A stretch of DNA of 64,000 nucleotides from the NCBI GenBank assembly GCA_012032285.1, contig JAAURJ010000004.1, positions 1 to 64,000 of the forward strand, given 5' to 3'. Of this stretch, positions 1-7,922 are shown piece after piece (within the stretch, counting starts at the first letter, position 1; each line of letters opens with the position of its first letter). The DNA comes from Sphingomonadales bacterium (GTDB lineage Bacteria; Pseudomonadota; Alphaproteobacteria; Sphingomonadales; Sphingomonadaceae). The translations under genes and the position numbers were made by a program. The notes under the pieces were generated by a model. The model was not told where the DNA came from. It made no database searches and was given only the letters and a program-made list of their open reading frames with translations.

Positions 1-564
1 GCCCGCCGCATGGGCCGCAAACAATGTCAATCCGCGAACCATTCATAGGGCGGCGTATATCGGCCATCCTCTTCGCGCGATGTTGCTGCGCCAATCGCGG
101 CGGGCAAATCCTCCGCGCCCCCAACTGACCGCAAGCAAATGTTCGGCTACGTCGCGCAAGCTGCCCAGTTCAAACACGCCGCCCGGCGTTTCGGTGGCAA
201 TGGGCAATATGGGCGGGGCATCGCCGCCCGGCACATCGGCGCTGCCCGCCGCCAAGGCGCAAAGCCAGGCCACGGACCGCGCTCCTTCCGCCTTGGGCAG
301 CATGATTGCATCGGGCAAATAAGGCAGGATAGCCGCCAGATCATCCTGCGTCCTATGGCTGTCTTGCGGGTTTACGCGCACCAATGTGCGTATATTGCGG
401 TCCCCCGACAACCATTCAGCGGCGCAATCCCGCGCCTTTACCTTATTATCCAGACCAACCGAATCTTCCAAATCGATGATCATCGCATCCGCACCCGACG
501 CCGCCGCCTTGGCAAAGCGTTCGGGCCGGTCGCCCGGCACAAAGAGCAGAGAGCGAAGATTCAT
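1..564 (-). CDS. CitE/HpcH-family CoA-ester lyase (partial, frameshifted)
   Basis: The protein starts [20 protein letters not shown] and contains [11 protein letters not shown], the N-terminal signature of the HpcH/HpaI aldolase-citrate lyase beta (CitE) family. These enzymes cleave or hydrolyse acyl-CoA esters such as malyl- or citramalyl-CoA. The start at 564 overlaps the MaoC stop by ATGA, so the two are translationally coupled. The gene runs off the left window edge. It has two compensating indels in G runs: an extra G at about 118-122 after LAVSWG, and a missing G near 39-40. Between them the +1 frame gives AEDLPAAIG and YTPPYEW, and beyond them the original frame resumes as [10 protein letters not shown]. 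Two indels that restore the frame suggest sequence error rather than decay. The exact substrate is not visible; the neighbours suggest branched-chain acyl-CoA catabolism. Confidence 0.8.
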
Positions 565-1013
565 GACGGCTTTCCTTTGATTAAGGCCGCCCGTTCGCAT
601 TGGCATACCACTTCATCGCGCTGGTTCAGGCATCGATGCAGGAAAGTGACAATGCCCGCACCGGGCCGCGACTTGCTCTCTTTCAGGGCGATCACCTCTG
701 TCTCCGCCCGCAAAGTATCGCCCAGGAAAACCGGTTTCGGCATGACGAGCTTGTCATAGCCCAGATTGGCCACCAACGTGCCCAGCGTCGTATCGCCCAC
801 CGACAGCCCGACCATCAGGCTGAAGGTAAAAGTGCCGTTGACGAGGATCTGCCCAAACTCACTGGCCTTCGCCGCCTCCACGTCCAGATGCAGCGGCTGC
901 GGATTATGCGTCATCGTGCTGAATAGCAGATTGTCCGTCTCGGTCACCGTGCGGCGGATGTCATGGGCTATCGTTTCACCGATTTGCCATTGGTTGAAGA
1001 AACGTCCCGCCAT
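561..1013 (-). CDS. MaoC-family acyl-CoA dehydratase
   Basis: This 150-residue single hot-dog protein contains [23 protein letters not shown] near the N-terminus. It includes the MaoC hydratase active-site pattern (Asp in the ETDNLLF segment, His in the NPQPLHLD segment). The family hydrates 2-enoyl-CoA or mesaconyl-type CoA esters in the cytoplasm. It lies between mccA and the CitE-like lyase on the same strand and overlaps the lyase start by four bases (ATGA). This MaoC plus CitE pairing next to methylcrotonyl-CoA carboxylase fits a hydratase acting after the carboxylase, but the substrate is inferred from context only. Confidence 0.85.
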   Translation of the reverse strand: MAGRFFNQWQIGETIAHDIRRTVTETDNLLFSTMTHNPQPLHLDVEAAKASEFGQILVNGTFTFSLMVGLSVGDTTLGTLVANLGYDKLVMPKPVFLGDTLRAETEVIALKESKSRPGAGIVTFLHRCLNQRDEVVCQCERAALIKGKPS

Positions 1014-1097
1014 CCTCTATTCCTTATAATGAACCGTCATCCTGACCGTGTTTCAGTTTCTATTTATCCGCCTAGATCGCTTATTTGTAAGTCAAGA

Positions 1098-1182
1098 TGG
1101 ACCCTGAAACAAGTTCAGGGTGACGTTGGTTATGCTTGCACCCTGCCTCCCGTACGTCATGCTGAACTTGTTTCAGCATCCA
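1098..1182. repeat. Composite palindromic repeat (paired hairpins), family A
   Basis: Two 28-bp imperfect palindromes in opposite orientation are joined by a spacer of about 29 bp. The left one (1098-1125) has arms ACCCTGAA/TTCAGGGT around a 5-base loop. The right one (1155-1182) has arms ATGCTGAA/TTCAGCAT. The spacer contains TATGCTTGCACCC, whose reverse complement appears in the spacer of the unit at 3363-3444. A degenerate third copy lies at about 1035-1056. The 276-bp gap between mccA and the MaoC gene (1014-1289) holds these repeats and no gene. Confidence 0.85.
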
Positions 1183-1289
1183 TTTATCAGCGTAGACCAT
1201 CGGTTCGTGAGGAGGGGGACCGGCGTGAGGGTGCGGCTGGCTTAGAGGACGAGCAAGCCAGTCTCACTTCTTGGGTTCAATCCGCCACC

Positions 1290-3268
1290 TCAATCCGCCA
1301 CCTCAATTCGGGCCAGCAATGCTTCCACTTGCACCTGCGCTCCTGCTTCGGCGTTCAACTCCGCAACCACCCCATCAAAAGGCGCGGTCAGGCTATGCTC
1401 CATCTTCATTGCCTCCAGCGTGAGCAGCTTCTGCCCCTTGGTGACGGTATCGCCAGTTGCGACGTCCACCGCGATTATCCGCCCCGGCATGGGGGAGAGG
1501 ATGGCGCCGTCATTCAACTGTGAACCAGCAGAAACTGGCGGTCTTAATGAAACACGGTGCGGGTTCCCATTTTCAAAGAGTATTATAGCATTTTCGGATC
1601 GAACTAATGCCGTTTCAACCCAATCGTCCACCCCTGGTCCAATCAATTTGAATTCTGGGAAAGCAATGGTGTAGCGCTTGTCATTAACAAAAACATGGCC
1701 TTGATCTTTCTTATCAGAATTAAGACGAAATTTATTCAAACCACTTGTGCCAGTATTTTTTTCAATGTCATCCCTCAGGAGGCCAAGACCTAGGCTTGCG
1801 TTTCTGTCTGACAAGGGCGTTGGCTGAAGAATATCCTCACCCAGACTGCCTATAAAAGCAGTTGTCATTTCGCCCGTCTTAAAAGAAGTTTCGCAGAGCA
1901 ATCGCGAGAGAAACGAAGCATTTGTTCTAACAGGCCATATTTCTGCCTCACTGCATTTATTCGCAAGCTCACTGATTGCAGTCATTCGATCAGCGGCGCG
2001 CACCACTAATTTGGCAATCATTGGATCATAATGAGGCGATACTTCATCGCCCTGTTCAACGCCAGATTCAACACGCAAGGATGGTATATCTGTATCCCAT
2101 CCAGCTTCATGTCCTACAAACCCGGCATCAAAATACATATTCAGTGTAGGCATTATCTGGTTGTCTAAACGAGACAGTCTGAGATGGTCCAACCGCCCCG
2201 TGCTTGGCAAAAACCCTTTTGCCGGATCCTCCGCATACAGCCTTGCCTCAATCGCGTGGCCGTTGATCGATAGCTCTTCCTGCTTCAGCGGGATCGGTTC
2301 GCCGCTCGCCACGCGCAATTGCCATTCGACCAGATCGACGCCGGTGATCTCCTCGGTCACCGGATGTTCGACCTGCAGCCTTGTGTTCATTTCCATAAAC
2401 CAGATACGATCCGCGCGCAGGCCTTCGCTGGCATCGGCGATGAACTCGATGGTGCCGGCATTTTCGTAATTTACGGCCTTGGCTGCCTTCACCGCCGCTG
2501 CACACACGGCCTGCCGCGTTTCCGCATCCATTCCCGGCGCCGTGCCTCCTCGATCACTTTTTGATGGCGGCGCTGAAGGCTACAGTCACGCTCGAACAGA
2601 TGCACGACATTGCCGTGGCTATCACCAAATATCTGCACCTCAATATGGCGCGGGCTTTCGATCCATTTTTCGATCAGAACAATATCGTTGCCAAAACTTG
2701 CCTTCGCCTCGCGCTGGCAGGAGGTAAGGCTATTGGCAAAATCCGCCGCATCCTCCACCTTGCGCATTCCCTTACCGCCGCCGCCGGCCACCGCCTTGAT
2801 AAGCACGGGATAGCCGATCTCTGCGGCCTGCCTTGCCAGAAAATCAGCCTCCTGATTACCGCCCATATAGCCCGGCGTCACGGGAACACCCGCCTCCGCC
2901 ATCAAGGCTTTGGCCGCGTCTTTCAGGCCCATCGCGCGGATACTGTCCGGCTTCGGCCCGACCCAGATCAGGCCCGCGTCAATCACGGCCTGCGCAAATT
3001 CCGCATTTTCGGAGAGGAAGCCGTAGCCCGGATGAATAGCCTCCGCGCCCGTGGCCGTGGCAGCAGCGATGATCTTCTCGCCGACCAAATAGCTCTCCCG
3101 CGCCGGAGACGCCCCAATATGCACCGCCTCATCCGCCTGCCGCACATGCAACGCCTTGGCATCGGCATCCGAATACACCGCGACAGTGCGAATGCCGAGG
3201 CTCCGTACGGTGCGGATAATCCGGCAAGCAATTTCGCCGCGGTTGGCGATTAAAAGCGATCTTATCAT
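1290..3268 (-). CDS. mccA: Methylcrotonyl-CoA carboxylase biotin-carrying alpha subunit (frameshifted)
   Basis: About 659 residues are expected once one frameshift is repaired. Order: biotin carboxylase N-domain (LLIANRGEIACRI), ATP-grasp with AVAGGGGKGMR near residue 160, catalytic EMNTRLQVEHPVTEEITG, a divergent middle region, and a biotinyl carrier domain with EAMKMEH, its Lys 37 residues from the end. It carboxylates biotin for transfer by MccB in leucine breakdown. The break is near 2542, where one C seems missing: KVIEEA should continue as PAPGMDAETR. A GGAGGG ribosome site precedes ATG 3268. Bases of roughly 1540-2180 (middle region) are clearly AT-richer than both ends. Propionyl-CoA carboxylase is the alternative; the partner beta subunit looks MCC-like. 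Confidence 0.88.
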
Positions 3269-3278
3269 TCAATCCCTC

Positions 3279-3306
3279 CGTCACCCTGAACTTGTTTCAG
3301 GGTCTA
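3279..3306. repeat. Family A palindrome beside the mccA ribosome-binding site
   Basis: This is a single CCC-type hairpin (arms ACCCTGAA/TTCAGGGT). It lies within about 11 bp of the mccA start, so it covers the mRNA leader just upstream of the GGAGGG ribosome site. It could influence translation or transcript stability of mccA; that effect is inference. Confidence 0.8.
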
Positions 3307-3362
3307 TGGCGAAACTTGCGGCGATAGCAACCACGTTGGCGATGAGGGCAATCCTCGGTCCA

Positions 3363-3444
3363 TGGATGCTGAAACAAGTTCAGCATGACGTGGGTGCGGG
3401 GTGCAAGCATAATCACCGTCACCCTGAACTTGTTTCAGGGTCCA
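3363..3444. repeat. Composite palindromic repeat overlapping the GIY-YIG stop codon
   Basis: A TGC-type hairpin (3363-3390) and a CCC-type hairpin (3417-3444) stand in opposite orientation. They are separated by a 26-bp spacer containing GGGTGCAAGCATAA, the reverse complement of the spacer core at 1098-1182. The right hairpin overlaps the 3' end of the GIY-YIG gene and supplies its TGA stop codon. The same bipartite layout seen twice argues that the pair, not the single palindrome, is the mobile unit. Confidence 0.85.
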
Positions 3445-3755
3445 TAGCGAAACGGCTCTGCTAGCCCCCAATCCACCGCAAGGTCGCGCCAATCGGGATT
3501 GCTTTCCTCGATCAAATTTATCTTCCATTGCCGGTGCCAGCGTTTCAGCTGCTTCTCGCGTGCGATGGCATCGGGCATCATCTCGAAAAACTCGGCATGG
3601 ACTAGCCGGTAAACCCTGTAACGCGCCGTAAAGCCGTGAGTCTCTCCATTGCGATGCTGCCAGATACGCTGCGCGAGATCGGACGTCACGCCTATATACA
3701 ATGTCCCGCGCTTCTGGCTGGCGAGGATATAAACGCACGGGCTTCGCTGTCGCAT
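3435..3755 (-). CDS. Small single-domain GIY-YIG nuclease
   Basis: This 106-residue protein has CVYILASQ...GTLYIGVTSDL, the GIY-YIG core strand pair. It also has the conserved Arg in AQRIWQHRNG, YRLVHAEFF, and the catalytic Glu region IAREKQLKRW. It matches the small stand-alone GIY-YIG family widespread in alphaproteobacteria. The gene is bounded tightly by hairpin repeats: one starts 22 bp before its start codon (3777-3804) and another contains its stop codon. Divergent copies of the mccA 5' end lie on either side of the whole block. The role is unknown. The placement suggests a repeat-associated nuclease, comparable in logic to RAYT/REP systems, but that is inference. Confidence 0.88.
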   Translation of the reverse strand: MRQRSPCVYILASQKRGTLYIGVTSDLAQRIWQHRNGETHGFTARYRVYRLVHAEFFEMMPDAIAREKQLKRWHRQWKINLIEESNPDWRDLAVDWGLAEPFRYGP

Positions 3756-3776
3756 GAATATTCATATGCCAGCCCA

Positions 3777-3804
3777 TGGATGCTGAAACAAGTTCAGCAT
3801 GACG
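3777..3804. repeat. Family A palindrome, TGC-type, 5' of the GIY-YIG gene
   Basis: Arms ATGCTGAA/TTCAGCAT flank an ACAAG loop. It begins 22 bp upstream of the GIY-YIG start codon and together with the 3417-3444 copy brackets that gene. Confidence 0.8.
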
Positions 3805-3880
3805 GGGATTCGAAGATTGATATTGGGAAGCAAAATATCGTCACCGTGTCGAATAAGGCAGGCAGCTTGACACCCCTCTG

Positions 3881-3908
3881 CGTCACCCTGAACTCGTTTC
3901 AGGGTCCA
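3881..3908. repeat. Family A palindrome, CCC-type, next to the mccA remnant
   Basis: Arms ACCCTGAA-type and TTCAGGGT flank a loop with one change (CTCGTTT instead of CTTGTTT). It lies 12 bp from the 3' limit of the duplicated mccA start at 3921-3968, at the edge of the inserted block. Confidence 0.75.
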
Positions 3909-3920
3909 CGGCGAAACGCT

Positions 3921-3968
3921 GCGGCAGGCAATTTCGCCGCGGTTGGCGATGAGGAGGGATTGGATCAT
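3921..3968 (-). pseudogene. Remnant of an mccA-type 5' end
   Basis: Read on the minus strand from ATG 3968, this segment encodes MIQSLLIANRGEIACR, almost identical to the true mccA start (MIRSLLIANRGEIACR). It then runs into repeat sequence. The two DNA copies share an exact 23-base core but differ by several synonymous changes upstream of it. They are therefore not a fresh target-site duplication. One copy is probably the original start, cut off by insertion or recombination with a diverged homologue. Confidence 0.75.
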
Positions 3969-4002
3969 TCTACGGCTTCTTTTCTCCAGCCATAGGTATT
4001 CT

Positions 4003-4425
4003 TTACCCTTTTGAAATCATTAGATACAACGTCCATAATGAAGCACTTGCAGTCGTTTTTACTATTGCAACGGAAACGGAACCATCAAATTCCAACCCGC
4101 TATCCCAAACAATAAATATTGAAAGTATCGGCCCCATTAGCCACAGCAAAGTTATCACCGCTGTAACAGCCCAAGGTTTACGTGCGATCAGCAGAAGAAG
4201 TCCAGCAATTACGCTAAGAATTGCACCCAAGCCCCAGGCTACCCAGGCAGCGCCCTGGATATCAAACCATTCCTCAGTTCCTTCCAGCGCTTGTTGTCCA
4301 GCGAGCACTGCCTCCAATTCAGAATGCACGCCCAAAGCGCCTAGCAATGGTCCTATTAAAATTAGGACTAAAACAAGAAACAGCAGCCAGCCTTTAACTC
4401 CTCGCAGTTCAGTGCCTCTTTCCAT
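4003..4425 (-). CDS. DUF2569-like integral membrane protein
   Basis: This is a 140-residue protein with four predicted membrane segments: GWLLFLVLVLILIGPLLGAL, AAWVAWGLGAILSVIAGLLL, AVTAVITLLWLMGPILSIFI, and a short C-terminal one. The GVKGWLLFL opening and overall size resemble DUF2569. No function is known. It sits between mccB (10 bp away) and the mccA remnant on the same strand and is AT-richer than either neighbour. It looks like a late insertion into the catabolic operon. It may be cotranscribed with mccB and the downstream genes. Confidence 0.65.
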   Translation of the reverse strand: MERGTELRGVKGWLLFLVLVLILIGPLLGALGVHSELEAVLAGQQALEGTEEWFDIQGAAWVAWGLGAILSVIAGLLLLIARKPWAVTAVITLLWLMGPILSIFIVWDSGLEFDGSVSVAIVKTTASASLWTLYLMISKG

Positions 4426-4434
4426 ATTCTCTCC

Positions 4435-6042
4435 TCACATCCGAAACACCCCAAAACCGGGCGCTCCCTTGTCCTCAATCGGCGCCCCAGCGCACGCCGC
4501 GAACGCCAGCCCTAGCACATCGTGGGTCTGCGCCGGATCGATAATCCCGTCATCCCACAGCCGCGCAGTGGCGTAATAGGGGCCCCCTTCATCCTCATAT
4601 TTCTGCCGCACAGGGGCCTTGAACGCTTCGGCTTCCTCCGGCGTCCATTTGTCGGCATCGCGGTGGACGGTTGCCAGCACGCTGGCTGCTTGCTCCCCGC
4701 CCATCACGCTGATCCGCGCATTGGGCCAGGTGAAGAGGAAGCGCGGGGAGTAAGCACGGCCGCACATCCCGTAATTGCCCGCACCGAAGCTGCCGCCAAT
4801 GATGACGGTGACCTTGGGAACGGTCGCGGTGGCCACCGCCGTCACCAGCTTCGCGCCATGCTTGGCGATCCCCTCTGCCTCATATTTGCCGCCGACCATG
4901 AAGCCGCTGATATTTTGCAGGAACAGCAAGGGCACACCGCGTTGCTGCGCGAGTTGGATGAAGTGAGCGCCCTTGACCGCGCTTTCACTGAACAGCACGC
5001 CATTATTCGCAAGGATCGCAACCGGCATCCCCCAAATATGGGCAAAGCCGCAGACGAGCGTGGTGCCATAATGCGCCTTGAATTCCTGAAATTCGCTTGC
5101 ATCGACGATGCGGGCGATCACGTCATGCACATCATAAGGAGCGCGGACATCATCGGGGATTATACCATATAGCTCCTCCGCATCATATCGGGGCGGGCGG
5201 GGTTTTTTGGTTTCGCCCATGAAACTCTCCGTCCCGCCAAGGTGGCTGACTATATCTCTTACGATCGTCAATGCGTGTTCGTCATTTTCGGCGAGATGAT
5301 CGACCACACCCGATTTTTTGGCGTGCAGGTCACCGCCGCCCAGATCCTCGGCGCTAATCTCTTCGCCTGTTGCCGCCTTCACCAGCGGCGGACCGGCGAG
5401 GAAGATCGTGCCCTGCCCGCGCACGATGATGCTTTCGTCGCTCATAGCCGGAACATAGGCCCCGCCCGCGGTGCAGCTGCCCATCACACAGGCGATTTGC
5501 GGGATGGCCCGCGCCGACATATTCGCCTGATTAAAGAAAATCCGCCCGAAATGGTCGCGGTCGGGAAACACCTCATCCTGATGCGGAAGGTTCGCGCCGC
5601 CGCTATCGACCAGATAGATGCAGGGCAGCCGGTTTTGCTGCGCAATTTCCTGCGCCCGCAAATGTTTCTTCACCGTCATTGGATAGTAAGTGCCGCCCTT
5701 TACCGTTGCATCATTGCACACAATCATGCATTGCCGCCCCGACACCCGGCCGATTCCGGCGATCAATCCAGCGCCCGGAACCTCATCATCATACAGGCCG
5801 TTTGCCGCAAGCTGTCCAATCTCCAAAAAAGGTGATCCCGGATCAAGCAACCGTTCCACCCGGTCGCGCGGCAGCAGCTTTCCGCGGGCGACATGACGAT
5901 CACGCGCCGCGTCACTGCCCCCTTTTGCTGCCTTGGCCACCTTGGCCCAAAGCTCTTTTTTCAGCGCAATATTGTGCGCAGCATTTTTGCGGAAATTTTC
6001 GCTGTCGCTGTTGACAGCGCGGCTTAGGGTCGGTGCGGTCAT
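4435..6042 (-). CDS. mccB: Methylcrotonyl-CoA carboxylase carboxyltransferase (beta) subunit
   Basis: The 535-residue length is typical of MCC beta. The N-terminal half has [19 protein letters not shown] and [18 protein letters not shown]. The middle has [16 protein letters not shown] and [12 protein letters not shown]. The C-terminal half has [20 protein letters not shown], the acyl-CoA and carboxybiotin binding glycine loops. It transfers CO2 from the biotinyl arm of MccA to 3-methylcrotonyl-CoA in leucine and isovalerate degradation. It is upstream of mccA on the same strand but separated from it by the DUF2569, repeat and GIY-YIG block. I see no frameshift. Confidence 0.92.
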   Translation of the reverse strand: MTAPTLSRAVNSDSENFRKNAAHNIALKKELWAKVAKAAKGGSDAARDRHVARGKLLPRDRVERLLDPGSPFLEIGQLAANGLYDDEVPGAGLIAGIGRVSGRQCMIVCNDATVKGGTYYPMTVKKHLRAQEIAQQNRLPCIYLVDSGGANLPHQDEVFPDRDHFGRIFFNQANMSARAIPQIACVMGSCTAGGAYVPAMSDESIIVRGQGTIFLAGPPLVKAATGEEISAEDLGGGDLHAKKSGVVDHLAENDEHALTIVRDIVSHLGGTESFMGETKKPRPPRYDAEELYGIIPDDVRAPYDVHDVIARIVDASEFQEFKAHYGTTLVCGFAHIWGMPVAILANNGVLFSESAVKGAHFIQLAQQRGVPLLFLQNISGFMVGGKYEAEGIAKHGAKLVTAVATATVPKVTVIIGGSFGAGNYGMCGRAYSPRFLFTWPNARISVMGGEQAASVLATVHRDADKWTPEEAEAFKAPVRQKYEDEGGPYYATARLWDDGIIDPAQTHDVLGLAFAACAGAPIEDKGAPGFGVFRM

Positions 6043-6088
6043 CCCCCTTTATAACGCGCAATTTGGCGAATGGAATGCGCGAGTAATA

Positions 6089-6508
6089 TTATGCAAACCT
6101 CTCCCGCAAATCGAGCAGCGCCAACGCAGCCTTTGCTGCTTCGCCGCCTTTGTCCTTTTGCGATGGATCGGCCCTGACAATGGCTTGTTGTTCATTCTCC
6201 ACGGTCAATATGCCGTTGCCAATCGCCATGCCGTCCATGGTCAGCGCCATAATGCCCCGTGCGCTTTCGCCGGCAACAATTTCGAAATGATAGGTTTCAC
6301 CGCGGATAACAACGCCAATGGCGACATAGCCATCATAAAGACGGCTTTCCTCCGCCAGCATGATTGCGCCTGGAATTTCAAGGGCGCCGGGCACGGTGAC
6401 GACATCAACATCATGCCCTGCCGCTGTCAACGTCGCCTTTGCCCCAGCAATCAGCATATCGTTCAAATGATCGTAAAACCGTGCCTCAATAATCAGGAAT
6501 TTTGCCAT
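6089..6508 (-). CDS. ribH: 6,7-dimethyl-8-ribityllumazine synthase
   Basis: This 139-residue protein has the lumazine synthase core [34 protein letters not shown] and [18 protein letters not shown]. The catalytic His is in the ETYHFEIV segment. It condenses 5-amino-6-ribitylaminouracil with 3,4-dihydroxy-2-butanone 4-phosphate in riboflavin synthesis. It lies 20 bp downstream of ribB, which makes that second substrate, so the two form an operon. Confidence 0.95.
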   Translation of the reverse strand: MAKFLIIEARFYDHLNDMLIAGAKATLTAAGHDVDVVTVPGALEIPGAIMLAEESRLYDGYVAIGVVIRGETYHFEIVAGESARGIMALTMDGMAIGNGILTVENEQQAIVRADPSQKDKGGEAAKAALALLDLRERFA

Positions 6509-6528
6509 GATAATTCTCCCAAAAAATA

Positions 6529-7798
6529 TTATTCCGGTATCGCCTGTTCGCCGGTGACGCGCAGGCCGTACCCTTCAAGGCCCACCGGATTTTGCTTACT
6601 ATTGCTGAGCAAGACCATGTCGCTCACGCCCAGATCGACCAATATCTGTGCGCCAATACCATAATCGCGCAGCTCACCAGCGGCCGGTTTTTCCTTTGCA
6701 ATTTCACTTTGCAGCCGCTGCGCACTATTGGGCATCAACACCACGATCAACCCGCTGCCCTTGCGGCCGATTTCGGCCATGGAGCGTTGCAACGTTCGCT
6801 TGCGCGGGCCGCTTTGGCCCAATATGTCGTCAAAAATTGATATGGCGTGCATCCGCACCAGCGTCGGTTCATCCTGTGTCACCTGCCCTTTTTGCAGGAC
6901 GACGTTGGCCGATCCGTCAATCTTGTTGCGATAGGTCATCGCTTTCCATTCGCCGCCATAATCGGAGGTAAAGCGGCTCTCGCTTGCCTTTTCCACCAGA
7001 TGGTCATGCTTCATCCGATATTCGATCAAATCGCGGATTGTTCCCATTTTTAAGCCGTGATGGCGGGCAAAGGCGATCAAATCATCCATCCGCGCCATCG
7101 TGCCATCATCCTTCATAATCTCGCAGATCACGCTGGACGGGTTCAGCCCCGCAAGCCGGCTAATATCCACCCCGGCCTCTGTATGCCCGGCGCGGACCAG
7201 CACGCCGCCGTCACGGGCGATCAGGGGGAAAACATGGCCCGGCGTGGTAATGTCATCGCGGCTTTTGGATGTATCAATGGCGACCGAAACGGTGCGGGCG
7301 CGGTCGGCGGCGCTAATCCCTGTGGTCACGCCTTCGCGTGCCTCGATGCTGGTGGTAAAGGCGGTTTCGTGCCGCGTACCATTGGCCCTGCTCATCAACT
7401 CCAGCCCCAAATCCTCCACCCGCTTTCTGGTTAGCGTCAGGCAGATCAGGCCGCGGCCATGGGTCGCCATGAAATTGATCGCATCGGGCGTTTGCCATTT
7501 GCGCAGGGATGACCAAATCACCTTCATTTTCGCGGTCTTCATCATCGACCAAAATGAACATCCGGCCATTGCGTGCCTCCTCAATAATCTCCTCAATCGG
7601 GACGAGGGCCGGGCTGTCATCATTTTCGAACAGATAGCTTTCCAACTTGCGCAACGTATCGGCGGTCGGGTTCCAATCGGGCGCCTCCAAATCGCGCAGC
7701 GTATTGGCGTGAAGCCCCGCCGCACGGGCAAGGCCGGATTTGGACAGGCCGCCTTCGGTTACCAGTTTGCGGAGCTTTTCGATCAATTGGGTGGACAT
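6529..7798 (-). CDS. ribB: 3,4-dihydroxy-2-butanone 4-phosphate synthase with N-terminal HTH and degenerate RibA domain (frameshifted)
   Basis: Domains in order: an HTH of Cro/C1 type in residues 1-58 ([19 protein letters not shown]); the RibB domain ([53 protein letters not shown]); and a C-terminal RibA-like domain. That last domain has [14 protein letters not shown] where GTP cyclohydrolase II carries its zinc cysteines, so it should lack RibA activity. One extra A at about 7491-7493 shifts the frame: IPAQMA should continue as [14 protein letters not shown]. The HTH may let the enzyme or a cofactor control transcription. A degenerate RibA tail on RibB is known in alphaproteobacteria; the HTH fusion is less usual. 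Confidence 0.9.
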
Positions 7799-7864
7799 AA
7801 TCCCTCCTAAGCTTCAAAGTTGGCGAAAGTGCAGCGCAGTACACTATTAGGACTGTATTTTCAC

Positions 7865-7903
7865 ACTGCAATGTGATTGTCAATATATGTATCACATTGT
7901 AGT
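7865..7903. promoter_or_regulatory. Inverted-repeat operator candidate between ribB and DUF2855
   Basis: ACTGCAATGTGAT (7865-7877) and ATCACATTGTAGT (7891-7903) form an inverted repeat matching at 12 of 13 positions across a 13-bp AT-rich spacer. It lies 19 bp before the start of the 7923 gene, in the divergent promoter region shared with ribB. The shape suits a dimeric repressor. The HTH-containing RibB is one candidate binder, by proximity only. Confidence 0.6.
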
Positions 7904-7922
7904 CACATTTCAGGAGAGAAAC

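Noticed and set aside
3304-3777. 157-residue frame covering the GIY-YIG gene
   Set aside because: It reads the repeats as protein and lies in another frame of the GIY-YIG gene, which has clear family motifs.
7799-7922. FMN riboswitch upstream of ribB
   Set aside because: None of the conserved FMN aptamer segments is seen; the only structure is an inverted repeat that looks like a protein operator.
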